DNA of 64,000 nucleotides from Aricia agestis (GCF_905147365.1 NC_056428.1:31415001-31479000), one strand, 5' to 3'; counted from the stretch's first letter, positions 33,974-45,649 are shown. Program-made: numbers and translations. The notes: generated from the sequence alone by a model not told the origin.

Positions 33974-34203
33974 CAGTGTGTAACAAAAATAAGTGATAGT
34001 ACTTTAGGGTGTGTACTTGTTGCTACAAGCAACAAGTACACTGTGCACTTTTGTATGAGCAAAGGCCCGAGCGTCTTGAGTTTCCCCATCCAAAAGTGAA
34101 AAAAAAGTTGGTCTTTCAGTGCTGCTACTTTCACAGTGAACTCTCTACAAGGAACACGTACACACCCTAAAGTATTACCACTTATTTTTGTTACACTCTG
34201 TAT
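33974..34203. mobile_element. MITE family F, copy 1
   Basis: ACAGTGTGTAACAAAAATAA and GTACTTTAGGGTGTGTAC at the left, complemented by GTACACACCCTAAAGTATTA...TTACACTCTGTA. An extra hairpin at 34012-34039 (GTACTTGTTGC / GCAACAAGTAC) lies in the left arm. Confidence 0.75.
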
Positions 34204-34344
34204 ACGAATGTTGTGTTGTATTGTTACACTCCATTGATACTAACTTTTAGCAACATTTACAACATATTGTGTCAATTAATCGGTGTGATATTATGTTATA
34301 GCTCCAATCTGTTTTCGACTCCGATCTGTTTTCGATGCTGTCTC

Positions 34345-35011
34345 GTTATAATGTAAGACGTGATAAGAAACAGGCGTCACGGTGATAAACTGTGCGTAGA
34401 AAAGTGCAAAACAGAAATGATGCTAAAAAGTGTCTATTGTATGGGACCTAAAATTTACAATAAGATTCCAAAGCATTTGAAAGATCTTAATGTAAACCTG
34501 TTTAAAAGAAAACTTAAAAATCTCTTGACAGAAAAATGCTATTACACAATTGATGAATATCTAAATGACACTTTTTATTAATAATATTATTTTAGTTATA
34601 ATTACTACGATGACCAAAATCTATAGGTACTTAAATAATTTTAATCAATTGACATGTATACTCACAATGACTATTTTTTAATAATTATAATTATTATTTT
34701 ATTTAATGAATTGTTTTTTTATGACTTGCTTTTACTTATGAATTGTTATTTATTGTTTTTTATTTTAAGATTATTTGATTGACTCTATACTTTATTATTT
34801 TTACCTGACAAATTGTTATTTCTATTATGATTAAATTATTCTTATATATTTAGACTTGAAAGCATGTAAATGAGTTAACGTTGAATATTATTAAAATGTT
34901 AAGTTTCACACACCATTTTAATGGTATAATGTAAGCACAAACTAGACATAAGATAACACCTTTATAAACTACATTATGTGAATAAATGATTTGATTTGAT
35001 TTGATTTGATA
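34345..35011 (+). mobile_element. LINE 3' end with (TTTGA)n tail
   Basis: Encodes the end of a non-LTR polymerase (VYCMGPKIYNKIPKHLKDLN, LFKRKLKNLLTEKCYYTIDE, YLND). A ~430-bp AT-rich 3' region and a GATTTGATTTGATTTGAT tail follow. 5'-truncated. The motif order suits a Jockey/CR1-group element. Confidence 0.8.
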
Positions 35012-35277
35012 TAATAAAACTACAAAATGGTAGTGTCAGTAATATTCAACATTCGATTATTTATCTTGCCTTCCTTGGAAAGTCGTATTTTCAGTAACAG
35101 CTGTATTCAAATGTTAGAACACTATCGTTCAATTCTTCAAGTTAAAGTTACTTACTAATATTAAAGATTTCAATCGTTTCTACGAGTACCTATAGACTGT
35201 TGCGCAAAAATCAAACGATATGATTGCAATATTTGCTAATATATTTATGCGTTTATATAGAAAGAACTACTTATCTG

Positions 35278-35690
35278 GGGGCACGGCAGTGCCCCCGCCA
35301 AGTCGAGCAAAAAAGCGACACGGCCGTACCATACTTTTCTCGAACCAATTCAGGCTCTTTTTGACCCCATAACTTCGTTGTGGATAAACCAACAAGCCTG
35401 AATTTTCAGTTGCTAAGCAAGCATTGTATAGACACGGTATATTTAATTTTATTAAATTTGAACGAGTAGTTTAAGAGCTGTAACTTGTTAAAGTTTCTTA
35501 ATTTTGTCACTGACTGACTGACTGACTGACTGACCTTTGAACTTGACCCTTCAAACTTAGAATATAAACTTAGAACACAAATGTGTTTAGTGTCTAAATC
35601 AAGGAAAAATTCAAATATTACAAAATTTCTGTCCAGTTTTCTAGATACACTAACTTCGTAGTCCATTGTGATCTGCCCCTTTAAAGGAGT
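35278..35690. repeat. Unclassified repeat with GGGGGCAC hairpin and (CTGA)n
   Basis: Hairpin GGGGGCACGGCAGTGCCCCC at 35278-35297, then (CTGA)n at about 35511-35534. Family unknown. Confidence 0.45.
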
Positions 35691-36750
35691 ACTTACAGTT
35701 CGATAACTAAAGGCGCGAGTGGGACAGGCCTGATTATACTTTCGATGGCCGCCGCGACCAGGGCCGCAGCCTGGCCGCTAGTGCGCGCCCGGGCCCCGGG
35801 CTAAGGAAAATCAGAAGCGCCAGTGAATATTAATATACCTAATATTATAAACTCCTTTCGAAAAAATCAAAAACCTTAAATAAGGTAATATATCTTTTGA
35901 GTAACAAACAACCTATTACTCAAAAGATTTAGAGTTTGTATAATTTTATAATGTACCCCCACTTCAGACAATCAATATTTGATTAGGACTATTGTCGGCC
36001 AGCATTGAGGGTGAAAATGGGAAATTGAATAAGAATTCAATAAGAGCTTTTTGGTGTCTCAAGTGGAGGACTCAACCACGTAGATAAAATATACAGTGTT
36101 AGTACCTACCGAAGGCCATAGTTAGCTGTAGTGGCTTAAGGTTAAATAGTTGTATTACTAAAATGGTACCTAGAATCATAATCTGAACATTACAATAATT
36201 AAAATTTACAATATTATTTTACTTTTAAAAATCAAAATGCAATTAATTAGATGTTATTTTGGCCATTTTGGCACATAGTACGTACGTATATTGTTTTAAT
36301 TCAATTTACTTAAGTGTTACTTTTAGGGGTCCGCTCACACCAAATCATACGTAACGTAACGCGACGACGGGACCATGAATGTCTGCATGATAGCTATACG
36401 AAATTGAATTTTCACCCGGCTATATTTTGCATTACGACATGGGTGATAAATAAAAGTACATCGCAATGTCTCACCTTATTTTAGTTAGGTTTCGGTGTGA
36501 GCCCTCAATTTAACAAAAACTCTACTCTAAAGAGATATTATCTAAGGGTCGGTTTAAAAATTAACAATACAGTCTCATTTAAAATCTAAAACTTGGATCG
36601 TTATAAACCGTTAACAGTTTCAACAAATTCTAAAAGTCGCGAGTTGTTCCGTTTCGAGTAAATTATAATTAAGTTTTGTCGAGTTTAAAAAAAATAAGGT
36701 GGTGTTCTCGTCCGCCCTTGCTCTTATCGTTAAGTACTAGCTTTAATTTT
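35690..36750. other. Mostly unassigned intron sequence
   Basis: GC-rich patch at 35745-35815 (GCGCGCCCGGGCCCCGGGC) and a hairpin at 35893-35932 (ATCTTTTGAGTAA / TTACTCAAAAGAT). No genes seen. Confidence 0.35.
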
Positions 36751-36751
36751 T

Positions 36752-37500
36752 AGGGTTCCGTAGCCAAATGGCAAAAAAGGGACCCTTATAGATTCGTCAT
36801 GTCTGTCTGTCTGTCTGTCTGTCCGTCCGTATGTCACAGCCATTTTTCTCCAAAACTATAAGAGCTATACTGTTGAAACTTGGTAAGTAGATGTAATCTG
36901 TGAACCCCATTAAGATTTTGATACAAAAATGAAAAATTATTAAAAATTTTAGGGGTCCCCATAGGTACAACTGAATCCAAAAATATATTTTATTTCATCT
37001 AAGCTATGCGTGTGAGGTATCTATAGATAGGTCTTAAAAATTATATTGAGGTTTCTAATATCATTTTTTTAACCTGAATAGTTTGCGAGAGAGACTCTTC
37101 CAAAGTGGTAAAATGTGTGTCACCCCCCCTTCTAATTTGTAAAGTAGGAACATGATAAGTCTAAAAAAAATATATGATGTACATTACTATAAAAACTACC
37201 AACGAAAATTGGTTTGAACAAGATCTAGCAAGTAGTTTTTTTATACGTCATAAATGGTAAACCTTAAATTAACTTTCATTAAATCAACTGAAACATAAAA
37301 ATAAATCGAAAACCTTTTAATTTCATAAAAAATAAACCTTATTGTTGGTGTGGAAGTGACTTTCACAGCAACAATAAGGTTTATTTTTTTTAATTAATTT
37401 TTATTTTGCCGGCCAAGCGCGAGTTGAACTCGTCCATGAAGGGTTCCACAGTGGAACCCTTCATGGGCGAGTTCAACTCGTGCTTGGCCGGTTTTTTACT
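36752..37500 (+). repeat. GGTTCCG-family repeat ending in foldbacks
   Basis: Starts GGGTTCCGTAGCCAAATGGC with (GTCT)n. It includes ACTACCAACGAAAATTGGTT. A hairpin at 37330-37385 (AAATAAACCTTATTGTT and complement) precedes a perfect inverted doubling of the 3' end at 37414-37494. Confidence 0.65.
37414..37494. repeat. Head-to-head duplication of the GGTTCCG-family 3' end
   Basis: GGCCAAGCGCGAGTTGAACT, CGTCCATGAAGGGTTCCAC then its complement with almost no loop. Confidence 0.8.
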
Positions 37501-37628
37501 TTAGTCAGGGTATAAAATGAAAGAGAAACATGTCTTAAAAGAAATGCATCTTTAACAAATTGTCATTTAATACGAGTATCTGTTTAATTCTACTAGTACT
37601 GATACTGACACTAGTATAACTGATACTA

Positions 37629-37812
37629 TACTCCACTCGGGCTAACTTGTCGCTAGCGGTCATTGCCTACTTGTCAAAAACTTGTCATTTTCCATATAAA
37701 ACCACGATAAACAATATCTGACACTTCATTGTCAATCGCCGTTTATATGGAAAATGACAAGTTTTTGACAGGGAGTCAATAACCGCTAGCGACAAGTTAG
37801 CTCGAGTGGAGT
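37629..37812. mobile_element. Foldback MITE, 184 bp
   Basis: TACTCCACTCGGGCTAACTT, GTCGCTAGCGGT and ACTTGTCATTTTCCATATAA are mirrored at the right. A 50-bp centre. A palindrome at 37838-37865 (AACTCTGAATCAGTA) follows. Confidence 0.75.
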
Positions 37813-38287
37813 ATACTATACTCGAACTTAAACTCTGAATCAGTACTACTGATTCAGAGTTTAACTTCGAACGAATTGATTATTAAATCGTAATCGATAA
37901 GAATTCGATCTTTTAGTCCAATTCTAATAGTTTAGTACATTTTATAAAATAGTAGGCGTCTACTTCCAAGTTTATTTCAATATGAAATTGAAATTAAAAA
38001 ACTTTTGAAATATTCGTGAAAGTCCATAGAAAGTTTATGGGGTGAGAAAATTTAGGAGGTGATATGATGTCCACACACATAATTTCCTAAAAACATACTT
38101 AATATATTGTTACAGCTATTTAGTTCATTAGTGCGAAATCGTTGGTAACAAAATTGGTTCTATGGATCAAATGTACTTATCGTGAAATATATTGAAATCC
38201 GTTCAGCCGTTTGGAGAGCTTATCGGAAGATACCCAAATATATATTCAAATAAAACTTCGTACCGCCGCGTGAATTATGTATGTACA

Positions 38288-38400
38288 TAATATGTAGTGC
38301 CTGAGTGGTCCAGAGGTTAAGAGTGCGGTTAAGAGAGTCCGAGGTCTTGAGGTAGATTCAGCTTGAGGCAGAGTCATTATACACGTATGACGTAGCGCGC
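38288..38400 (+). repeat. tRNA-derived SINE candidate
   Basis: CCTGAGTGGTCCAGAGGTTA resembles box A and GAGGTAGATTCAGCTTGAGG a worn box B ~50 bp later. No cloverleaf. Confidence 0.4.
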
Positions 38401-38569
38401 AGGCAATATACCCTAAAGCGGGGAATTCACTACCGGGCTGCCCGCGGGCCGCCCAGTCTGGCACAAGTCTGCCGTTTGCCCCTATTGAACACACACAGAA
38501 CAGGCAAGTCAGTCGAATAGATAGGGAGCTGCAGCTCGGTCGTGGGTACTATGTGATTAGCTTTGTCCA

Positions 38570-38800
38570 AACTGTACCATTTTTTGTTCATCAAGGGCAT
38601 GCGTTATAGCGCAGTCAACATCGCACGTGAGGCATGTCCGCGGCGCTTATGACACTTTCCTTTCCAACGCGGGTGAATTTTGACGCATTCAATTATTATT
38701 GGAATATGCCAAACGAAAGTTGAATAAAAAGATGATGACGAAAATTGAAGATGAAATTGCATAATGTGGACATATCTATTTTACGACGCAGAACTAAAAT
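38570..38800 (+). repeat. Dispersed repeat, diverged copy at 57488-57712
   Basis: Both contain TCAAGGGCATGCGTTATAGC, GTGAGGCATGxCCGCG, GCATTCAATTATT and AACGAAAGTTGAAT in order. Confidence 0.6.
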
Positions 38801-39049
38801 CCAATATCTCATCAATGAAATCCGTTTGGAAGTAAAAATCAATTTTATGCCCTTTGTGCCACAAAGTCGACGACGCCACCTGTGAGGGGAAAGGATTTGC
38901 AGCACAAAGAATAATCATAAAAGTCACAGCGAAATATCTGATTTTCATTCGCTCAAAAGCCGAGTAACGAGTAGAAAAAATATGCGCATAGGTAGGTACT
39001 AGGTGGTACGTTCTAAGCGCAATATGTTAGCTAAGACTGAAATCCGTAC

Positions 39050-39235
39050 TAATATTATTAATGCGAATGTGCCTGTCTGTCTGTTACCTCTTCAGGCTTA
39101 AAGCGCTAAATCGGTTTTGATGGAATTTGGTGTGGAGATACCTTGAGTCAAAGTATCCCCGCAGCTTTTATAGGAACGGACATAGGATACTTTTTATCCA
39201 GAAAATTGGTGGTTTAGGTTTAGGTAGAGTTGCGA
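39050..39235 (+). repeat. GTCT-rich Helitron-like fragment (family B)
   Basis: GTACTAATATTATTAATGCG, GCCTGTCTGTCTGTTACCTC, GAATTTGGTGTGGAGATACC; lacks the CTAG end. Confidence 0.55.
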
Positions 39236-39715
39236 GTATCAAAATATAGATATTGAGGATATAGATACTAACAAGGTTAACCTGGTACCTATGGGTCAGT
39301 ACCTACTTTTTTTACTATGTAATATATTGTATAGCTATATAATATATACTTACATACATATTACATAGTAAAAAAGAGCGTGTGTGCCGAGCACCAGGGC
39401 TTGGAAACCAAATGGAAACCTATATTTATTGAACTGGTTTGACGAAATTATCCACGGAACTTTTTGGAAAAGGTTTCGTTTGTTTGACGACAAAATAATA
39501 TGATATCATTATAAGGTATTTTAAATATCTTTGTTTTAGCAATCATATCAATCTGTCTTTTTTTCTTACTTTTATAGTTCTCAGTGATTTGCTAGTGGAA
39601 AACAACCTATTTCTCAAATCATTTTCATTACCTTAATAAACGTGATAAGTCATAATAATAATAATAAATATCTGTTGGGTAAAGCCATGTTTGTACAGGA
39701 TTCGTTTTGTTCCAG

Positions 39716-39858
39716 ATCCTCGAAATGAGGCGTCCGGCGCGGCACCCGGCGAGGAGGAGGAGGACGAGGACGAGGAGGTGTGCTGGAACCGCATGGTCAA
39801 CCACTGTCCGGGCCCCGTCCGAGTGCTGTGTGACTCACAGAGATTCGAGAACCTCCAT
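39716..39858 (+). CDS. Ac3: Adenylate cyclase (ADCY5/6 type), acidic N-terminal exon
   Basis: Exon of 143 nt, residues 33-80. The acceptor is TTTTGTTCCAG and the donor GTAAGC. An alternative acceptor 17 nt upstream would need a different phase from the preceding exon, so 39716 is preferred. It encodes a Gly/Ala/Pro stretch, an acidic run (EEEEDEDEE) and a Cys/Trp-containing segment ending in QRFENLH. In the ADCY5/6 family a short cytosolic segment of this kind leads directly into the LYQRYF block, which here starts the next exon. It ends in phase 0 (CAT). A partial copy of its acidic part lies 22 nt downstream in the intron. The intron after it is 13.7 kb. Confidence 0.82.
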
Positions 39859-39879
39859 GTAAGCCTACACACATAAACA

Positions 39880-39925
39880 GGCGCGGCACCTGGCGAGCAG
39901 GAGGAGGACGAGGAGGTGTGCTGGA
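39880..39925 (+). pseudogene. Partial duplicate of the acidic cyclase exon
   Basis: 46 nt matching exon positions 39736-39787 with one 6-nt (two-codon) deletion and two substitutions (GGCGCGGCACC, GAGGAGGACGAGGAGGTGTG, CTGGA). It starts 22 nt after the exon donor. Reading through the donor meets TAA first, and a 21-nt intron is too short, so it is not a usable exon. Confidence 0.8.
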
Positions 39926-40152
39926 TGATGCAGGTTACGTTGGAATATGTCAATTACTTATAAGTTAGAAATGCATAGCCGTGAGATGAATTTCTGAAAT
40001 TGTTTTGGATTGACAAGCTTTAATTTAATTTTCATTCATTAATTGCATGAGACGTCATGCAGCAGTGGCCCTAAAGGTGTCTCTGCACATAGTCTATGCT
40101 GGCCCAATACGATCCACTAAAAGCCATCGCTATTGTGTAGACGGGGTAATGG

Positions 40153-40186
40153 TGTATAATGGCGGGCCATCGTCCGCCATTATACA
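40153..40186. repeat. Hairpin
   Basis: TGTATAATGGCGGGCCA faces TCCGCCATTATACA. Confidence 0.6.
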
Positions 40187-40667
40187 TAGTGTGAGACAGA
40201 AGCCTAGAATTACTTGATACCCAAAATGTCGGTATCGTGGAGCAATGAAAGAACTTTCAATTTTATTGATTTACTAGATCACGACCGCAACTCCGTTTCG
40301 CAAAAATTTGTTTTTCGTCCGCGAAACGTACATTTTGTAAACACCAAGGCGTGATCGTGGTCTACAGTTGTCGATGGCCAGCAGTTGGCCGTAGCCCATA
40401 GAGAAATACGACCAATAAATGTGTTTTAATAAGTAAGAAAAGAAAAACACTGCAGTGATTAGTAGAGTCGCAGAACTTGTTCTGTAATTACGTAACCGGT
40501 CACGAAGATAAAGTTCCAATCTAAATTACATTCGTATACTCGAGTATTCTCCGTGTAGAGCAAAGCTATTACCTATTTAGATTTTCTGCTTTGGTTTTTT
40601 ATTAAAGTTTGACTCAGTTTGAAATTCTTCACATAGATAACATTTTAAACTTTTGCGTTGCATTATA

Positions 40668-40774
40668 ATTAAACTTTTTTAATCGGGACTTAACGCGACT
40701 TATTTAAGTAGTGTACTCGTAGTAGCATTACAACTTAAATAAGTCGCGTTAAGTCCCGATTAAAAAAGTTTAAT
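40668..40774. repeat. Perfect 42-bp inverted repeat
   Basis: ATTAAACTTTTTTAATCGGG, ACTTAACGCGACTTATTTAA and exact complement, with a 23-bp spacer. Confidence 0.8.
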
Positions 40775-40910
40775 CCTTCACATAGGTAATTAATAATTAT
40801 AAGACGTTTCATGTTATTGATAGTAAGTACTGTTTGGTCTCATTGACTGAATATTATGTACTTATGAAATACAAGCTGTCCTGGCTAAACATTGTTTGGC
40901 CATATAAAGT

Positions 40911-41590
40911 AAGCTGTTGCCCGCGACTTCGTCCGCGTGGACTTTAGTTTATAGCGCGCGATGTCAACAAAATTTGTGTCAAATTTAAAAACTTTTTAAA
41001 ACCCTGGTAACTGGTACCCCTCTTAGGGTCGCGCTACACCGGAATGGCAGCGCTGAAAGTGCTCGCCTCGCCGCTGCCATTCCGGTGTAGCGCGGCCCTT
41101 AATTAATCAAAATACCCAAAAACAGCTGTGCAGTGTGCACATAATCTATACTAATATTATAATTGCGAAAGTATCTCTGTCTGTCTGTCTGTCTGTCAGT
41201 CTCGCTTTCACGCCAAACGCCAAAACTACCAAACCGATTGTAATGAAATTTTGTATACAGATAGTCTAAAGCCTGAGAAAGGACATAGGCTACTTTTTTA
41301 CTGAAAAAAGGGTTGTAAGGGGGTGAAAATGCGTAAATTTGTTCAAATTAAGTTAGTTCCAAAAATTCATAATAGATGGCGCCGTGCGTCTTCTACATCG
41401 CGCTGACGCTTGCTCAAAAGTCTTTCTATAAGAGGTGGTATCATCTTCTATCTAAGTTTCGATTTTTTTCGATTGTTGATCTATTCTACGGTAGGTATTA
41501 AATAACTCAGTACTTTATCTGTGCAGTGACGTAACCTTAAACCTATCAATGATAAACAGTTTATGGGTAAAGTTGTGTAATAAGCCGCCG
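40911..41590. mobile_element. Element with inverted CTAG ends, copy 2 (right end lost)
   Basis: Matches 28734-29596 from AGCTGTTGCCCGCGACTTCG to GTTTATGGGTAAAGTTGTGT. It carries the full GC-rich hairpin at 41031-41100 (GCTACACCGGAATGGCAGCG and complement). The mirrored right end is missing. Confidence 0.7.
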
Positions 41591-41619
41591 TTCGTTGTTT
41601 TGTTCCGTTCTTGGATGTG

Positions 41620-42118
41620 TACTCGTATTAAAATAATATTTCAAAAATCTTAAATATACTTAATGTATAATATTATAAAAATTCCAGAAATATATCGATG
41701 CAATGAACATATTAGTTCTAATACGATTCAACAGATGGCGTTTTATTTTTTACTTCATTGTAACATAGAACTAATCATACTTATTAGTTATTATGTTTTT
41801 GTTTATAGTTTTTAATACGTTAGAATATTATGTTTAATAATATTATCACTTGGTATAATAATAATCAATCTATCTTATCTTATAGAACTCCTACTGCATT
41901 TCTAATATATTATGTGAGAAGTTGACAACAGAAGGCGCTCTAAAATAAAGGAGTTCGAGTGTACCGTGTTGGCCTATATTCCATCCAGAAAATATTATAT
42001 CAATGCAATCAACATTTTAATTCTATTATATGAAAACAGATGGCGTTTTATTTTTACTTTATTATTGTAACAGAACTAATCATATATCTACTTTATTATA
42101 TATTGTTTTTATTCATAA
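41620..42118 (+). repeat. Single copy of the 299-bp unit family
   Basis: ACAGATGGCGTTTTATTTTT, GAACTCCTACTGCATTTCTA, GTGTACCGTGTTGGCCTATA. Reverse complement of the unit that is tandemly duplicated at 47885-48482. Confidence 0.7.
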
Positions 42119-42195
42119 CTAGCTGTTGCCCGCGACTTCGTCCGCGTGGACTTTAGTTTATAGCGCGCGGTGTCAACAAAATTTGTGTCATGAAA
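42119..42195 (-). repeat. CTAG end fragment
   Basis: CTAGCTGTTGCCCGCGACTT to TCAACAAAATTTGTGTCA, same end as 28734. Confidence 0.6.
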
Positions 42196-42900
42196 CGTAA
42201 CGAATTAATGCAGTAGCGATACAATATTAAAAATATAATTTTAATTTTGTATTATCAACTGCCAAGCCAGAACGTGCCTCGTTTCGTCTTATTTTGAATG
42301 TTGACGATCATTCTACTTTTTCTACCGTATTAGGCCAGAATTCTGCCTAAAGTAAACACCATGGCAGCGCAAACAGTCATTTGCAAAATTAATCATCCAA
42401 GTGACTACAGTCGAAAATGTCCTCGATGACAGGGGTTAACGAGTTTCGCGGCGTTTTGCATATTTTATCCGATTTAAATGAGACAGATATCAAATCGATC
42501 CCATTTGAGAAGATAAAAGTACGCCGGGAACAATTAATGTGCTCTTAACACGTTTTACGAATTTTGAGGTGTTTTGACCGGAGTTGTCTATTTTCTAACG
42601 TTTTTACTTTTTTCATAGGCTAACGTCAAAATACTTATTATTATTTCTTAGATAACGTACGCGCAGGTTGTATTGTTTGTCTGTATATCTCTAAAAGCGA
42701 GAAATCTAAAAAGAGGAGGGAATACCGCGGGAAAGATTATGAGTTATGACATAGTTACTTTAAGTTGCGAAAAAATGTCGATTACCGAATGATCGGCGAT
42801 TGCGATTTGCGGGCAAACAGCTATGATGTAAATATTAAATTGAATAAAACACCCTAAAAAAAGATCCCTCTGTTCCGTAGATACGATCGTCCTTCGATTA
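42196..42900. other. Unassigned intron sequence
   Basis: No repeat ends or coding potential recognised. Confidence 0.35.
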
Positions 42901-42915
42901 TATTTTATACAGTAA

Positions 42916-43114
42916 TCCATACTAATATTATAAATGCGAAAGTGTGTTTGTCTGTCTATCTACCTGTTACCTCTTCACGCCCAAACCGCTGAACCGATGT
43001 AGATACTTTGATTCCCGGGTAAGGATATAGGATAATTTTATCCCTGAAAAATGTACGGTTCTCGCGTGATATTCGAATTTTAGCGCAACTGAGTTGCGGG
43101 CGTTATCTTGCTAG
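42916..43114 (+). mobile_element. Short Helitron-like unit, family B, both ends present
   Basis: TCCATACTAATATTATAAAT start, GTCTGTCTATC, CACGCCCAAACCGCTGAACC, end GCAACTGAGTTGCGGGCGTT then ATCTTGCTAG. Confidence 0.65.
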
Positions 43115-43386
43115 ACCTAAATAATAGATATAAATAATAGTTGCTGAGTAAATAAACTATGCATAATATCTCCAGTGCATTCAATACAAACATTCAACTC
43201 AAATCCAGGCGCATTTCCCACAAAGGGCCGCACAGCGGGGAATAGACTGGGTTTAGCAGGTTTTGTTCATGTTACATTGTAATTATTATAACAGTAGGTC
43301 GATTCTGGCAAATTTACTACATAATGTGGCTACTCCTCATCTGCTCATGATGGACCATTACTTACGTTTATAGGTGGTTAAGTAGA

Positions 43387-43505
43387 GAGCGTATTCCCTC
43401 TTAAAAAGCCGGCAACGTAGCTGCAGGCTGGAGCTCTCCGGACGTTGCGAGTGTCCATGAGCGACGTAGTTGCTTTCCATCGGGTGACCCGTTTGTTCAT
43501 TTTAT
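43387..43505 (+). repeat. LINE/SINE tail fragment
   Basis: GAGCGTATTCCCTCTTAAAA to GGGTGACCCGTTTGTTCATT. Confidence 0.6.
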
Positions 43506-43542
43506 AAAAAAAGTATAAACGTCTTTGATGTATAGAGATATA

Positions 43543-43692
43543 CCCCCTTACTTATAAACGTTGTATAAGCTTTGAATAGTTAGGTATACAGTGTTTTGTT
43601 CCTGTCACACAAGTGACACTTTTAATTGGATTGAAGAAGACAAAACACTGTATAACTATTTAAAGCTTATACAGCGTTTATTAGTAAGGGGG
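43543..43692. mobile_element. Foldback MITE, 150 bp
   Basis: CCCCCTTACTTATAAACG, TATACAGTGTTTTGT and complement (ACAAAACACTGTATA, CGTTTATTAGTAAGGGGG). Confidence 0.75.
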
Positions 43693-43833
43693 TTAATAGA
43701 TAAGGAATCATTTGAATTTAGATGAATAATCTAATACTTAAAAGTTTCTAAACTGCTCTTGTAATATTTTAATTTCTAACATCAATTTTCTATTGGCACT
43801 GTCTTTTGTGACAGTTTCTGTATGATCGGTTAA

Positions 43834-44326
43834 GGACGCTATCACATAAATTATTACAAAAAAATTAGCAGGTCAGTAGTTCAGTACGAATATCGACGTT
43901 AACAATATGAGCGCGCCTTGTACAGTGGCGGTTACGATACGGCGAAAATGTATGAAGAAATTTCAGAGCGTTTCTTATTTTTCTTATAAATGGAAATATT
44001 ATTTATTTTTATATAAAATATTTAGCTATTCGTACAGGGGACTAAATAAGCAACAATTTGTATATTTATTTTCCTTAGTTCAGTGTATTCAGCTATAATG
44101 GTACCTAATCAAACCCCATTTTTTAATCTTTTGCGATTATTGTGATGGTTAAAACGTATTTATGTGAAAATTTTGTATGCGGCTATAAATTTTTTATGGT
44201 GTAGACGTGGAGATGAATATAATATTATCTTTCATTTGAAACCAAAATATCCTCGCAGTGTGACTCCTAATTCTTTAAAATGGTACCTGAAAATCGCTGA
44301 TATTTGAGAAAAATGTGATAGCGTCC
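43834..44326. mobile_element. TTAA-flanked MITE, 493 bp
   Basis: TTAA at 43830-43833 and 44327-44330; ends GGACGCTATCACAT and ATGTGATAGCGTCC. No transposase. Confidence 0.7.
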
Positions 44327-44436
44327 TTAAAAGCTTTACTTATAATATAATCAAATTACTTTAAAATGTAATGTAAATAATTGAGTCGAGTTTTCTTTAA
44401 GAGTAAGAATCTATTAAATAACAATATTATAAAATA

Positions 44437-44620
44437 CTAGCTGTTCCGGCAAACATTGTTTTGGCATAAGTATAAAGTGTTTCGCCCATATTATTTTATT
44501 GAAGTGACTTAATAAGTATGTCACCATGGCAACGTCCATCGCTATCCCGTCGCACAAACAATGGTCGCCGTCAGTCTCGAGTTGTAATAATTTACTATTA
44601 TTTATTCAACAAAATATGCA
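44437..44620 (+). repeat. Dispersed repeat 'AGCTGTTCCGGCAAAC', copy 2
   Basis: Same blocks as 19282-19460 (TGTCACCATGGCAACGTCCA, CAGTCTCGAGTTGTAATAAT). Confidence 0.65.
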
Positions 44621-44635
44621 CTTATCATATTAATA

Positions 44636-45152
44636 TTAATACGCAAACGAAAAACTTTGTAACGAAAAAAAAATAAAATATCCACAGCCGAACATATTTA
44701 ACCTCCTCCTTTTTGGAAGTCGGTTAAAAATGGGGAAACGTAGGTGCATGAAATTTTGTTCAGTTATAGATTATATGGTGAAGGAGTGCATCGAACTAAT
44801 ATTATTTTGAAATTATGCTTTTATCATATATTTTTTTTAACAAATAAAACATACACACACTACAACACACACACATGAGAAATGACAGATTTTTGAGTGA
44901 CAAGCCTATACATACGAATTATACTCTTTTATTTATGGTTGAAGTCTGTTGACAACAAGTTGACAAATTGAAAATATATTATAGTTTTTTTTATTGAATC
45001 TAAGATACTAATAAACAATGCTTACACCAGTCTGAGATCAGAGACAAGAGTTGAAAAAAAAATGATAAAGTCAATATTTTTTACAAAATATAGGTAGTAG
45101 TCCTAATGTCATTGAAACTAAGGTCGAATTTCGACCATTGGGCGATCTCTAG
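44636..45152 (+). mobile_element. Helitron-like family A, forward copy
   Basis: Start degenerate (ATTAATACGCAAACGAAAAA), with an insertion containing TTTTGGAAGTCGGTTAAAAA. The 3' end GGTCGAATTTCGACC, TTGGGCGATCTCTAG, T is intact. Confidence 0.7.
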
Positions 45153-45320
45153 TCATATAAAAATAGATGTTGTCCGACTCTCAACCCTAACCGATATGCT
45201 CGCTAAGATTCACGAAAATCGGTCGAGCCGTTTCAGAGGAGTTCAATCACGCACCCCGTGACAGGAGACTTTTATTTATAATATTAGATTAGTATTAGAT
45301 GTATAAATATTTATATACTT

Positions 45321-45642
45321 TTTTTATGAAATAAGGGGGCAAACGAGCAAACGGGTCACCTGATGGAAAGCAACTTCCGTCGCCCATGGACACTCGCAGC
45401 ATCAGAAGAGCTGCAGGTGCGTTGCCGGCCTTTTAAGAGGGAATAGGGTAATAGGGGAGGGTAGGGATGGGAAGGGAATAGGGTAGAGTAGGGAAGGGAA
45501 TAGGGTAGGGGATTGGGCCTCCGGTAAACTCACTCACTCGGCGAAACACAGCGCAAGCGTTGTTACACGCCGGTTTTCTGTGAGAAGGTGGTATTTCTCC
45601 GGTCGAGCCGGCCCATTCGTGCCGAAGCATGGCTCTCCCACG
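45321..45642 (-). mobile_element. SINE with LINE-type 3' tail, copy 3
   Basis: Tail AAATAAGGGGGCAAACGAGC, GGGTAGGGATGGGAAGGG middle, head GGTCGAGCCGGCCCATTCGT, GAAGCATGGCTCTCCCAC. Confidence 0.85.
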
Positions 45643-45649
45643 TATATTA

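Larger units (their letters stand above)
16495..39715 (+). other. Intron of adenylate cyclase, phase 1, 23.2 kb
   Basis: Bounded by GTAAGT and TTCCAG, joining G|AT into one Asp codon. It contains only transposable elements, simple repeats and unassigned AT-rich DNA as far as I can see. No further phase-compatible exon was recognised, but a small alternative exon could be missed by eye. Confidence 0.6.

Noticed and set aside
39699..39715. Alternative acceptor 17 nt upstream of the acidic exon (TTTGTACAG)
   Set aside because: It would need a preceding exon ending in phase 2, whereas the exon at 16398-16494 ends in phase 1; the 39716 acceptor also has the better pyrimidine tract.
43907..44098. 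63-codon open frame
   Set aside because: It lies wholly inside a TTAA-flanked MITE and shows no domain.
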